DNA of 64,000 nucleotides. Source: Paenilisteria newyorkensis (lineage in GTDB: Bacteria; Bacillota; Bacilli; Lactobacillales; Listeriaceae). The position numbers were made by a program, and so were the translations under genes. Numbering within the stretch: position 1 is the stretch's first letter; every line of letters starts with the position of its first letter. Below, in pieces: positions 42,315 through 50,742 of this stretch. Under the pieces are notes generated by a model. It was not told the DNA's origin. It ran no database searches and saw only the letters and a list, made by a program, of their open reading frames with translations. Where the stretch lies: positions 17,685 through 81,684 of the forward strand of contig NZ_JNFB01000010.1 in the NCBI RefSeq assembly GCF_000766145.1, read 5' to 3'.

Positions 42315-43994
42315 ATGAAAAACAAAAAAATTATCCCGTTGTTTTGTGTCGTAGTAGCAGTCATCATAATCATCATTATCTGTATATTCCCAATGTCCGC
42401 AAAAGGTCCGCAAGCTATGGTGTTACCAACGACGAGCCAGCAATCGATGCCAATCCAAAAAACACCGATAACCACGGTAGATTACAATTTAGGCAAAGGA
42501 TTCTTAAAAACACCAGGAAAAGTGGATATGCCCTATATGAAGCAAGGCGTACTCTCAATCCCAACAGGAAAAGGTGGTCCATATCCGCTCGTTGTTATCA
42601 TTCATGGACGCCACGGCATCCGAGATTATGAGCATATATCAGAAGCTGAAAAGTATTACAAGGGCTTTACTTACTTGACCCAGTCACTAGCAAAAGAGAA
42701 ATATGCAGTCATTAGCATTGATGTGAACCCTGAGCAATACGAGGTTTATAAAGAATCAATCGAGGATGGCGCTATTGATTATGGTAATTCTAAAAATTAT
42801 GAGCGTTTAATCAGCATCTACAAAGCGCATCTTAGCGGATTAGCCAAGGCCGTGAAAAGAGAAACTTCGAATTTTAAAGTAGATTTGAAAAATAAGATTA
42901 ATCTTAATGACGTGACACTTATCGGTCATTCGCGTGGTGGACAAGGCATTGATTTTCTTGCTACAAGTTTGAAAAAAGAAGGGAATAAATCGATTAAGGG
43001 CATGATTTCGCTGGCACCATCGAAGAATCTGCCAAATGCGCCGTATACGGATGTTCCTCATGGTTTTATTATTCCAGAGTACGATTTTGACGTGGATACG
43101 TTGGAGGGGCAAATTTCTTTTGATGAATTAAAGGTGAAAAAGGGCCGCAAGTCATGGGCGAATGATGTTTTTTTAAGAGGCGCGAATCATTATTACTTTA
43201 GCAGAAAATTGGATTTGGGTTTCACGCCGAATGTGCCTAGTGACAACGTTTTGGATAAAAATACAATCAATAGAAAACAGCACGAAACTTTTCTTACAAA
43301 TTACGCGGCTGAGTTTCTAGGTATTATTCACGGTAAGCAGAAGCCAAAAGCGAATTTTAACGCGAATGGTGTGGCTCCTCAAAAAATGTACGGATTGAAA
43401 GTAATGAGCTCCATGTATACCCCGAAAACAAAGCAAATATTCACGGCGGATAAGAAGATTCAGGTGAAAACATCGGACATGAAGAGTAAATATGTCGTGG
43501 AATCTGTTGATAAGAAGCGAAATACAGCGGGTTATTTTAAACATCCGATTGAGACAGAGTTCAATTTGAATGGGCCGAATTTGAATTTGCTCAATATGCA
43601 GTGGACGAATAAAAAAGGAAAAGCAACGTTACCAATGGCTACAAAGGACTTTTCTAAATTCAGAACAGTGCGTTTGCTGATAGCGCAAGATAGTACCAAT
43701 AAAATAAATCGTGGAAAGGATCAGGCGTTTACTCTTGTTTTCACCGATAAAAAAGGAAAGCAAGCAAGAATTATTCTGAGCAACAATACACCGGCGCTTA
43801 GTTATTTATATGGGGTTGAAGAAACGTCATATACAACAGAGCCGTTTTGGTTAGGATACACGCCACTGATGGATGTGAGAATTCCGCTCGCTTTGCTAAC
43901 AAATGTGAATAAGAGTGAGATTCAAAGTATTGGTTTTGAATTCAATCAGACGAATGCAGGCTCGATTATGCTACGGGAAATGGTGTTGCAATAG
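42315..43994 (+). CDS. Membrane-anchored alpha/beta hydrolase
   Basis: 559 residues; ATG 42315 with AAGGAG upstream (TTG 42297 in frame). A single N-terminal hydrophobic anchor (IIPLFCVVVAVIIIIIICIF) is followed by a Ser/Thr/Gln-rich stretch and a hydrolase domain with oxyanion-type VVIIHGRHGIRDY and nucleophile GHSRGGQG; a histidine in RGANHYYFSR is a candidate for the triad. The last 170 residues form a beta-rich module (LRLLIAQDS-like, ending SIMLREMVLQ) that may bind sugar. Predicted to act on an ester at the outer face of the membrane; substrate unknown. Confidence 0.75.
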   Translation: MKNKKIIPLFCVVVAVIIIIIICIFPMSAKGPQAMVLPTTSQQSMPIQKTPITTVDYNLGKGFLKTPGKVDMPYMKQGVLSIPTGKGGPYPLVVIIHGRHGIRDYEHISEAEKYYKGFTYLTQSLAKEKYAVISIDVNPEQYEVYKESIEDGAIDYGNSKNYERLISIYKAHLSGLAKAVKRETSNFKVDLKNKINLNDVTLIGHSRGGQGIDFLATSLKKEGNKSIKGMISLAPSKNLPNAPYTDVPHGFIIPEYDFDVDTLEGQISFDELKVKKGRKSWANDVFLRGANHYYFSRKLDLGFTPNVPSDNVLDKNTINRKQHETFLTNYAAEFLGIIHGKQKPKANFNANGVAPQKMYGLKVMSSMYTPKTKQIFTADKKIQVKTSDMKSKYVVESVDKKRNTAGYFKHPIETEFNLNGPNLNLLNMQWTNKKGKATLPMATKDFSKFRTVRLLIAQDSTNKINRGKDQAFTLVFTDKKGKQARIILSNNTPALSYLYGVEETSYTTEPFWLGYTPLMDVRIPLALLTNVNKSEIQSIGFEFNQTNAGSIMLREMVLQ

Positions 43995-44013
43995 GGAAAT
44001 TTTTTCTAATAGA

Positions 44014-44048
44014 AACAATTTATCAACATTTTAGGTGTATAATATAAT
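44014..44048 (+). promoter_or_regulatory. Promoter and phased repeats of the two-component operon
   Basis: TTATCA (44020-44025), 17-base spacer, TATAAT (44043-44048). Overlapping the -35 are AACAATT (44014) and AACATTT (44025), 11 bases apart. The same AACATTT repeats with 11-bp phase occur before the 170-residue protein gene (45849-45888), so this is a likely autoregulatory site for the OmpR-type regulator encoded just downstream. Confidence 0.6.
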
Positions 44049-44073
44049 CAAAATGGTGAGGGAGTTGCGGATT

Positions 44074-44745
44074 TTGATTAATATATTAGTGGTGGAGGAC
44101 GATGCGAAATTGAATCATATTACGTGCGCGTATTTGGCTAGCAATGGTTATGCGGCGAAAGGGTGCGCGGGGCCACAAGAGGCGTATGATTTAATGTATA
44201 GCAATCGATATAGTTTAATTATTTCGGATATTATGATGCCAAAAATAGATGGGTTCGAATTCGCGGAGACGGTGAGGACGCTGGATAAGGATATTCCGAT
44301 TTTATTCATGTCGGCGAGGGATGATTTGGCGGCGAAACAGCGCGGTTTTCGGATTGGTATCGATGATTATATGGTGAAGCCGATTGATCTTGATGAACTG
44401 GTTTTGCGGGTGACGGCGTTGCTTCGAAGGGCGAATATTGCGACGGAGCAAAAATTGGTGGTCGGTAGTTTGACAATGGACGCGGCGGCAGTGAGCGCAA
44501 CGGTTAGCGATGTTGATGTGCCGGTGACGGTTCGCGAATTTAATGTGCTCTACAAATTGCTGTCTTATCCGAATCAGGCTTTTTCGCGGGCGCAGTTGAT
44601 GGATGAATTCTGGGGAATCGAGAGCCAGACGAGCCTGCGCGCGGTGGATATTTACATCACAAAAATCCGCACGAAGTTCTCAGATTGCACCGATTTTAAA
44701 ATTGTCACCGTGCATGGCATCGGGTATAAGGCGGTGTTGGCATGA
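44074..44745 (+). CDS. OmpR-family response regulator
   Basis: 223 residues from TTG 44074, preceded by GAGGGAG at 9 bases; other in-frame starts (44035, 44053, 44065) give non-standard N-terminal extensions. Receiver domain: INILVVEDDAKLN acidic pair, phospho-acceptor Asp in IISDIMMPKIDG, and VKP lysine motif. The C-terminal winged helix ends in VTVHGIGYKAVLA. Transcription control with 11-bp-phased direct repeats fits this family. It overlaps the kinase gene by 4 bases. Confidence 0.9.
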   Translation: MINILVVEDDAKLNHITCAYLASNGYAAKGCAGPQEAYDLMYSNRYSLIISDIMMPKIDGFEFAETVRTLDKDIPILFMSARDDLAAKQRGFRIGIDDYMVKPIDLDELVLRVTALLRRANIATEQKLVVGSLTMDAAAVSATVSDVDVPVTVREFNVLYKLLSYPNQAFSRAQLMDEFWGIESQTSLRAVDIYITKIRTKFSDCTDFKIVTVHGIGYKAVLA

Positions 44746-45791
44746 ATGACGGCAGCTTGAAAAAAATGAGTCGCTTTTCTTGGTGGGAATATATCGCTGT
44801 TTTGCTGGCGCTCGGCGGGCTCGCAATGCTTCCGGCGTTGATGTTTGGCGCGGATATTTTGAAGGAATCGGGGCCGTATCTTGGTTGGTATATTTTATAT
44901 TGGGCGATTATTGCGGCGATTTTCTGTATTTTCACGGGGTATCAAAAATATATCGCGTTTGATAAGCCGATGCGTGAGTTAAGTCAGGCGACGAAGCAAG
45001 TGGCGGAGGGGGATTTCACGGTTTATTTGAAGCCGCTACACCGGGTGGACAAGCATAATTATATCGATGTCATGTTCCAAGATTTCAACAAAATGGTGGA
45101 GGCGCTGGGATCGCTCGAAACGATGAAAACGAACTTTATCGCGGATGTGTCTCATGAAATCAAAACGCCATTATCGATTGTCCAAAATTACGCGACGGCG
45201 CTGAAAAACGAGGATATAGCGCCAGAAATACGCAAAGAGTATGTAGAAACGATTATTACAGCGTCGCAGAGTTTATCGGTTTTGGTGACGAATATTTTGA
45301 GTCTGAACAAGTTGGAAAATCAGAGTATTCCGTTGCTGGACGAGCCGTATGATGTTTGTCGCCAGCTTTCTGATAGCATTTTGGCGTTCGATGATTTACT
45401 GGAGCGAAAGGGTATACGCCTGGTGGTTGATATCGAGGAGCAGGCATCGATTTACGCGGATCCGGATTTAATGGAAATCGTATGGCGGAATTTGCTGTCC
45501 AATGCATTGAAATTCACGGAACCTGGCGGGGTCATCACGTGTACGCAAACGTCGACGGCAAATTCGGTGCGTGTCGCGATTTCTGATACGGGTTGCGGAA
45601 TGAATGAGGAAACGAGGACGCGGGTTTTTGAGAAATTTTATCAGGGAGATTCGTCGCATTCAAAGGATGGAAACGGCTTGGGCTTGGCGCTTTCGCTACG
45701 GGTGATTGAGCTTGTGGGCGGGACCATCGAGGTGACGAGCGAGCTTAGCAAAGGTTCGACGTTTGTCGTCACGCTAAAAGCTGGGTATTAA
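44742..45791 (+). CDS. Sensor histidine kinase
   Basis: 349 residues. Two N-terminal membrane segments (residues about 15-37 and 48-70) with a very short outside loop, HAMP domain, then the phospho-acceptor in SHEIKTPLSIVQN, N-box LLSNALKF, G1 SDTGCGM, F-box FEKFYQGD and G2 GNGLGLAL. Such kinases with almost no extracellular domain sense events in the membrane, often antimicrobial damage, through a partner. Pairs with the regulator gene just upstream. Confidence 0.92.
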   Translation: MNDGSLKKMSRFSWWEYIAVLLALGGLAMLPALMFGADILKESGPYLGWYILYWAIIAAIFCIFTGYQKYIAFDKPMRELSQATKQVAEGDFTVYLKPLHRVDKHNYIDVMFQDFNKMVEALGSLETMKTNFIADVSHEIKTPLSIVQNYATALKNEDIAPEIRKEYVETIITASQSLSVLVTNILSLNKLENQSIPLLDEPYDVCRQLSDSILAFDDLLERKGIRLVVDIEEQASIYADPDLMEIVWRNLLSNALKFTEPGGVITCTQTSTANSVRVAISDTGCGMNEETRTRVFEKFYQGDSSHSKDGNGLGLALSLRVIELVGGTIEVTSELSKGSTFVVTLKAGY

Positions 45792-45795
45792 AAAT

Positions 45796-45838
45796 AGCAG
45801 TCTTGGATTCGAAACTGGAATCGGGGCTGTTTTTTTTG
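45796..45838 (+). terminator. Probable terminator of the two-component operon
   Basis: AGCAGTCTTGGATTC and GAATCGGGGCTGT arms (with mismatches) followed by eight T, five bases after the kinase stop. Confidence 0.7.
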
Positions 45839-45848
45839 CGTGCGAATT

Positions 45849-45888
45849 AACATTTCAGAAACATTTTAGATGCAAATCGCAAACATTT
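45849..45888 (+). promoter_or_regulatory. AACATTT repeats phased by 11 bp, putative regulator-binding site
   Basis: AACATTT at 45849, 45860 and 45882, with a weak TGCAAAT at the missing 45871 position: a ladder of four half-sites at exactly 11-bp steps, typical of OmpR/PhoB-family operators. It precedes the 170-residue membrane protein gene. The same motif is at the two-component promoter. Confidence 0.6.
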
Positions 45889-45933
45889 GTTTATTAAGAT
45901 AGGTATATCAAATGAGGCGAGGGAGAGATGGAC

Positions 45934-46446
45934 ATGAGTGGTAGAGCGGATTTTGTGGGGTATGAGTACAAGGATATCACGATAAATCAGGAGCAAGAAT
46001 CGCTGTTTATCGATGGCTACACTAATTTCGGCTGGGATTTGGACAGTGTGTCAAAATCGGTGACTTCGCTGAAAATCAAGTTTAAGCGGGATCGGAAAAT
46101 TCGTAATAAGGCGGAATTGACACGGTTACAGCGACAATTCGACGCGTGTGTGGATGAGATGGAGCAACTGGAGCGTTCGAAAAAAACGACGGCGCGAATC
46201 GTGGCTTACGGCATCGCTTTGGTGGGAACGATTGGCATGGCGTGTTCCGTGTTTGCCGTCACGAGCGGGCTCATCACGCTTTCCATCATTTTCGCCATTC
46301 CAGGCGTTCTCGGCTGGTTGATACCATATTTTAGCTACAAAAAATTATACCAGAAAAAAACCGCCGAAATCACGATTTTGATGGATCAGAAAAACGAAGA
46401 GTTGTACGAAGTGAGCAAGAAGGCGAATGGTTTGTTGCCGAAGTAA
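45934..46446 (+). CDS. Hypothetical membrane protein, 170 residues
   Basis: ATG 45934 is preferred (GGGAG 8 bases upstream) over ATG 45928. The first 85 residues are soluble and charged, with a coiled-coil-like stretch (RDRKIRNKAELTRLQRQF), then two membrane segments (VAYGIALVGTIGMACSVFAV and ITLSIIFAIPGVLGWLIPYF) and a charged helical tail. Not recognised. Its position behind the phased repeats makes it a likely target of the adjacent two-component system, possibly an envelope-stress protein. Confidence 0.7.
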   Translation: MSGRADFVGYEYKDITINQEQESLFIDGYTNFGWDLDSVSKSVTSLKIKFKRDRKIRNKAELTRLQRQFDACVDEMEQLERSKKTTARIVAYGIALVGTIGMACSVFAVTSGLITLSIIFAIPGVLGWLIPYFSYKKLYQKKTAEITILMDQKNEELYEVSKKANGLLPK

Positions 46447-46475
46447 TACCAATTTTGAAAAAGGGGCGCGGGAAT

Positions 46476-47069
46476 GTGAGGGACAGATATACAAGGTGCA
46501 TGTATTTTACAACGATTGCCGTGCCGTTTAACGCGATGCTTGCGATTGGAAAAATTGTTTTAGGCGTATTTTCGCTATCTTTTATTCTCGTTATCAACGC
46601 TTTTTTCAACATTGGGATGGCGGTCGCGAAATATTTGGCTGTTAAAACGCATCGTACGAGTAGTGTCACCGAGAGGGATCAGCGGAAATCGTATCGCAGC
46701 ATCGGTTGGATGATTTTGTTTTCGAGCATTATGTTTATCGTGTTTTGCAGCGTGCTGACGATCTCCAATACGGCGATTAAATACGATCCGCACATCGCTG
46801 TTATCATTGCGACTGTGACGTTTACAGAATTGGTGTTGTCGATTCATGGGATTATAAACGCGCGAAAAGATAAGAAATTAATCATGGAAGCGGTGAAATT
46901 GACCAATTTTGCGTCGGCTTTGATATCGTTGGCATTGACGCAAGCCGCGCTCTTGTCTTTTGCATATGATGGCAATGTGGTTGGCTATAATATGATTTCT
47001 GGACTACTTTTTGGGACAATTTCAGGTTTTATCGGCATATATATGATTTTGAAGAGGAGGTTGGCGTGA
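46476..47069 (+). CDS. Hypothetical five- or six-span membrane protein
   Basis: 197 residues from GTG 46476 (AAGGGGCG upstream; TTG 46455 lacks a site). Five or six hydrophobic segments with polar residues between; the outline is reminiscent of the membrane part of cation diffusion carriers but without their conserved His/Asp metal pairs. Unknown function. It follows the 170-residue protein by 29 bases and shares one base with the next tiny gene, so it belongs to the same operon. Confidence 0.68.
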   Translation: MRDRYTRCMYFTTIAVPFNAMLAIGKIVLGVFSLSFILVINAFFNIGMAVAKYLAVKTHRTSSVTERDQRKSYRSIGWMILFSSIMFIVFCSVLTISNTAIKYDPHIAVIIATVTFTELVLSIHGIINARKDKKLIMEAVKLTNFASALISLALTQAALLSFAYDGNVVGYNMISGLLFGTISGFIGIYMILKRRLA

Positions 47070-47173
47070 TGTTAGGATTCCAAATTACATTATTGATAGT
47101 TGGCGCGGTGATACTCTATATTTCCATCGCTAATATATTTGAGATGTTAAATAAAAAAGCGCAGAGGAAGTGA
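47069..47173 (+). CDS. 34-residue membrane miniprotein
   Basis: The ATG uses the last base of the preceding TGA, with GAAGAGGAGG about 10 bases upstream. One hydrophobic helix (FQITLLIVGAVILYISIANIF) followed by a basic end NKKAQRK. Too short to name. Translational coupling supports a real gene; it may be a subunit or regulator of the membrane protein before it. Confidence 0.55.
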   Translation: MLGFQITLLIVGAVILYISIANIFEMLNKKAQRK

Positions 47174-47178
47174 CAACG

Positions 47179-47259
47179 ATGAAAAAGATAATCATAGGTA
47201 TTGCAAGTGTTTTAGCCGTTTCTGGCACTGTTTTAGCATATAAAAAGCTTCGTAAATAA
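47179..47259 (+). CDS. 26-residue hydrophobic peptide
   Basis: ATG 5 bases after the previous stop, with GAGGAAG upstream. MKKIIIGIASVLAVSGTVLA is a short positively charged membrane helix, ending YKKLRK. Looks like a small membrane peptide rather than a signal peptide, since nothing follows. Last member of the two-component-linked group; function unknown. Confidence 0.5.
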   Translation: MKKIIIGIASVLAVSGTVLAYKKLRK

Positions 47260-47283
47260 AATAAGAAATGAGGAGAATGTCAT

Positions 47284-48300
47284 ATGAAAGCAGCAGTTTA
47301 TTATGGAAAAGAAGGAATTCGAGTAGAGGAAAAAGCGGTGCCGCAAGTTGGTGAAAAAGATGTTTTGGTGAGGAATCTTCGAGCTGGGATTTGTGGCACG
47401 GATATTAATATTGTGCGAGGCGGAGCTGGGAATCGCGGTATTAGCATTGGCGCTGAGTTTGGCCATGAGATGGTCGGTGAGGTGGTTGAGATTGGCGCGG
47501 CTGTAGCGAGTGAAGTTGCGAAAGGGATGATTGTTGGGATTAATCCTGTGACGGCAAAACGAGCGGGACGCCGGCAGTCGCTGGAAGCATCGGGATTCTC
47601 GGAATATGTGCTGATTGAAGACGCGGCGCTGAACTATAATTTATACGATATGGGCAAGGATTGTTCGCTAGAATCGGCGGTATTGATGGAGCCGATGAGC
47701 GTTGGTCGACACGGTGCATTCCGCGCAAATCCGAAACCAACTGATAAACTTGTCGTGCTGGGCGCGGGACCAATCGGGATGTCTGCGGCGGCGAGCTTGA
47801 TTGCAGAAGGGTTTCCGAATGTTTGTGTGGTGGACACGAATGACTGGCGATTGCAGAAAGCGGAACACCTTGGCGCGAGCGTTTTAAACACGATGAAGCA
47901 GGATTTGGCGGCAGGATTAAGCGCGCATTTTGGGGAAGTAAATGTGTACGGGCAGGTCGTTCCGGACGTGGATCTTTTTATCGATGCAGCGGGCGCACCA
48001 ATTTTGTTCAAGCAAGTGATGGCAATCGTGAAACCAGGCGCAAAAATCTCGATTATCGCGGTGTATAAAGATGAAGTGCCAGTGAGCTTGGCGCAAGTTA
48101 TGTCAAAAGAAGTGAGCATTCAAGGCGCGAGCGGTTACACAGACGGTGATATTCGCAAAGTTGTCGATCATATTATCAACAAGAAAACCGATATCGCAAC
48201 GATGGTTACACAAGTTTTCAAATTGGTTGATATCGAAAAAGCGTTTGATGTCGCGATCAAAGGAGAAGGCACGGTGAAAGTGATTGTCGATTTGACGTGA
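47284..48300 (+). CDS. Zinc-type medium-chain alcohol/polyol dehydrogenase
   Basis: 338 residues. Catalytic zinc ligands appear as GICGTDIN (Cys), GAEFGHEMVGEV (His-Glu) and a Glu in LMEPMSVG; NAD-binding VLGAGPIGMSAAA follows. The four-cysteine structural-zinc loop seen in most relatives is missing (GINPVTAKRAGRRQS stands there), as in some sorbitol/threonine dehydrogenase-like proteins. Oxidises an alcohol or polyol; substrate unknown. ATG after GAGGAGAAT; a terminator follows. Confidence 0.85.
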   Translation: MKAAVYYGKEGIRVEEKAVPQVGEKDVLVRNLRAGICGTDINIVRGGAGNRGISIGAEFGHEMVGEVVEIGAAVASEVAKGMIVGINPVTAKRAGRRQSLEASGFSEYVLIEDAALNYNLYDMGKDCSLESAVLMEPMSVGRHGAFRANPKPTDKLVVLGAGPIGMSAAASLIAEGFPNVCVVDTNDWRLQKAEHLGASVLNTMKQDLAAGLSAHFGEVNVYGQVVPDVDLFIDAAGAPILFKQVMAIVKPGAKISIIAVYKDEVPVSLAQVMSKEVSIQGASGYTDGDIRKVVDHIINKKTDIATMVTQVFKLVDIEKAFDVAIKGEGTVKVIVDLT

Positions 48301-48316
48301 AAAATGGATAGGAAGG

Positions 48317-48344
48317 AGCCACTCGGAATTCGGGTGGCTTTTTT
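48317..48344 (+). terminator. Rho-independent terminator
   Basis: AGCCAC pairs with GTGGCT, with TCGGAATTCGG between, then six T. Ends the dehydrogenase transcript. Confidence 0.8.
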
Positions 48345-48382
48345 GGTATAATGGGCTTAAAGCTAAAAAAGGAGGGCCCACT

Positions 48383-49178
48383 ATGCAATATGTCAGGTGT
48401 TTTGAGTTGTCGAGTGGTTCTGTTACGAATCCGAATATTTATCCGTACAATATTTTGCGTGGGAAATCGGGCGAGATATTTATTTTTGATACGATTACTA
48501 TTTTATATGGGAACAATGGCTCTGGGAAGTCGACGTTGCTGAATCTCATGGCGACGAAGCTAGGTGTGGCAGGCGCTGAGCAGAACAAGGCGTGGAGTAA
48601 GATGGATTATTTTTCGAACTATGTAGCGGAAAGTAAGGCGAGCTTTGGAACCACGGAAGATGGTGTTCGTGAGCTTGCGATTCCGGCGAATAGTCGCTAT
48701 ATTAAGAGTGAGGACATTAATCCAGCAAGAGGCGATTTTGCGGGAGGGTTATGTGTATGAGCGTGGTCGTCTGGGGCAAACAAAGGAGGAAATCGCAGAG
48801 CATCAAGGGTCTTATGCGATGAAAAAGGAGATCAAACGCCTTCAGTTTGCGCAGGAGAAATATTCTAACGGTGAAACGGCGATGCAGGTTTTTGAGGATT
48901 ATATTGTGCCGGACGGGTTTTATTTATTGGATGAGCCGGAAAGTTCGCTGTCACCGGAAAATCAAATGAAGTTGGCGGAAATCATCAATCAAGCCGCGCG
49001 ATTTTTAGATTGTCAGTTTGTGATTGCGACGCATTCGCCGTTTTTACTGGGAGCGCTATCAGGGACGATTTATAATTTGGACCGGGATGGTTTGCAAACG
49101 TGTGCTTGGACGGAGCTTGAGAATGTGCAGTTGTTAGAACGGTTTTTTCATGAACGGCAGGATGCATTTCGAAAATAA
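48383..49178 (+). pseudogene. AAA/ABC-type ATPase, frameshifted
   Basis: ATG 48383 (strong AAAGGAGG site) opens a frame with Walker A YGNNGSGKST and runs normally to YIKSEDI, then reads NPARGDF and stops at 48760. The +1 frame continues without loss from about 48715 (QQEAILREGYVYERGR), through the Q-rich helical region to Walker B FYLLDEPESSLSPENQ and the switch ATHSPFLL, ending at 49178. The joined protein would be about 264 residues, as usual for small AAA-family ATPases of Firmicutes. One base lost or gained near 48715-48725 explains it. Sequencing error cannot be excluded. Confidence 0.8.
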
Positions 49179-49193
49179 GAGAGGAGATTTAAA

Positions 49194-49478
49194 ATGATTA
49201 TAATAATGGTAAGTCACGGCTGGCGTGTGCATTCGGATCATCGTGTGCGCATTTATCAAGAGAGCGAGGGGAATCTGGCAATTTTTCTGGACATGAAGGA
49301 ATTCGGCGATCCAGCGCCACTCTTAATTGATTTGACCGAGCAATCAGCAAGCATCACATCGACGCCGCATTTGGTTGAGAAAATAGAGGTAACATTGACA
49401 AAAGAAATCGTGATTACGTGGAACGCCGAGCCTTTCCAATTGTCCGTGACGGAAGGCATTTATGAAGACAGCGAATAA
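49194..49478 (+). CDS. Hypothetical protein, 94 residues
   Basis: ATG after GAGGAGAT, 15 bases behind the broken ATPase. Predicted mostly beta (VRIYQESEGNLAIFLDMKEF, IEVTLTKEIVITWNAEPF), acidic, soluble. No family recognised. It may have been the partner of the ATPase. Confidence 0.6.
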   Translation: MIIIMVSHGWRVHSDHRVRIYQESEGNLAIFLDMKEFGDPAPLLIDLTEQSASITSTPHLVEKIEVTLTKEIVITWNAEPFQLSVTEGIYEDSE

Positions 49479-49492
49479 GAGGAGGTTCCGCC

Positions 49493-49681
49493 ATGTATCA
49501 GATAACGACCGCATTACCGGCCGCATCCGAATTTGTCCAATTGCGGGTGGACTGCGGGCTGAGCTTCCGAGACATTGAAACTTCTGCAAAAGCACTGCCC
49601 CAAAGTGAGTATTTCATCGGTTTGCGAAATGAGGAGAATGGTGATCTGATCGGTATGGGCAGGATTTATCGGATGGAATGA
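49493..49681 (+). pseudogene. GNAT acetyltransferase, N-terminal fragment
   Basis: 62 residues with a normal start and GAGGAGG site. YQITTALPAASEFVQLRVDCG and LIGMGRI match the N terminus of small GNAT N-acetyltransferases; the acetyl-CoA-binding QGxGxG motif and last 80 or so residues are missing because the frame ends right after GMGRIYRME. A deletion has joined the gene to unrelated sequence. Confidence 0.7.
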
Positions 49682-49710
49682 AAGAGTAATCAAGAAAAGG
49701 AGAAAATCCA

Positions 49711-50214
49711 ATGCAACCACCTAAAACCCAAGATTCTGTCATCAAAGTAAGCAGTTGGCTACTCATCGTTTACTCCATTATCGAGATAATAATTTACCTC
49801 GTATTCTTTATTCTGAGCAAAATTGCAGGCAAATATTTAAGCGGATTCATCGACCAGCTAGCGACGAACTACATTGATTTCGCCTTTCACGAGCAAGTTT
49901 CTAAGTTCGCCAGTTCATGGACGATCAACCTGATTCTAGATTCTTTCGTCTTCACAACGGAAATATTCCTACTGTTCAGCATCATCCGAATCATCACGGC
50001 TATCTTGATTCTGAAACAAAAGAAGTTCTCATTTTTGCTAATCATCGCGATGATTATTTGGGGAATCTGGGTTTCTTTCACGGCGATTATTTTTGTACCA
50101 TTGCTCACGATGATCACATTAATCGGTAATGTCGGACTGTTTCTCCTGATTATATCTAGAAAAGAATATCGACTACTCGTGTTTAGTGGTTGGAAACGAG
50201 GATTTAGGAAATGA
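49711..50214 (+). CDS. Hypothetical four-span membrane protein
   Basis: 167 residues, four hydrophobic segments (SSWLLIVYSIIEIIIYLVFF; ILDSFVFTTEIFLLFSIIRI; SFLLIIAMIIWGIWVSF; TLIGNVGLFLLII). Basic C terminus GWKRGFRK. AAAAGGAG precedes the ATG. It overlaps the lipoprotein gene by 4 bases, so both are made together. No family recognised. Confidence 0.65.
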   Translation: MQPPKTQDSVIKVSSWLLIVYSIIEIIIYLVFFILSKIAGKYLSGFIDQLATNYIDFAFHEQVSKFASSWTINLILDSFVFTTEIFLLFSIIRIITAILILKQKKFSFLLIIAMIIWGIWVSFTAIIFVPLLTMITLIGNVGLFLLIISRKEYRLLVFSGWKRGFRK

Positions 50215-50720
50215 AGAAAATAGCCCTGATTGTTCTGAGTTTATTTCTGCTTACCAGCTGTGGGATGGTGCCTAGTAATGATGAGCAGATTCAGAAAACA
50301 ACGCCTAAAATTACGTTGAAGTCGTCGCCAGGCACAGAAATCAAACCATCGAGAACAGATTATAGCTGGAATGGAGAGCAAACGAAAGCTTATTTTCCTG
50401 CACCAGAAGATTTTTTGAATAGCAAAAAATTAGTCCAGACAGATAACACGGATAAAGTGCAAATCACGATTCAACAAAAAGTGAAAACGGGTATTTTAAA
50501 AGCCTCACATCTGAATTCAATTACGCTAGAAATGGTTCCTAAGTCAGGCGATGACTTTCTGCAAGTCGATGTAAAGAAACTAGAGGATGGAACTTGGCAA
50601 TATAACGTTCCATCTGAGTTCGGTAAGTATATGTATATTCTCAAGGAATTATACGATGGCGATGGGTACGAAGACGGTTACTATGTCACTTACTATTTTG
50701 GCTTGGAAGTAACGGAATAA
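50211..50720 (+). CDS. Lipoprotein of unknown function
   Basis: 169 residues. Lipobox LLTSC gives a lipidated Cys after a short signal peptide; then a Thr/Pro/Lys-rich linker and a compact beta domain (DKVQITIQQKVKTGILK, GTWQYNVPSEFGKYMYIL). Coupled to the upstream membrane protein by an ATGA overlap. A surface-exposed solute-binding or signalling role is possible but not shown. Confidence 0.72.
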   Translation: MKKIALIVLSLFLLTSCGMVPSNDEQIQKTTPKITLKSSPGTEIKPSRTDYSWNGEQTKAYFPAPEDFLNSKKLVQTDNTDKVQITIQQKVKTGILKASHLNSITLEMVPKSGDDFLQVDVKKLEDGTWQYNVPSEFGKYMYILKELYDGDGYEDGYYVTYYFGLEVTE

Positions 50721-50742
50721 TGAAAGAAAGGAGGAGGTCCAG

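Noticed and set aside
42257..42475. Minus-strand frame over the hydrolase start
   Set aside because: Antisense to a signal-anchor sequence; no ribosome site.
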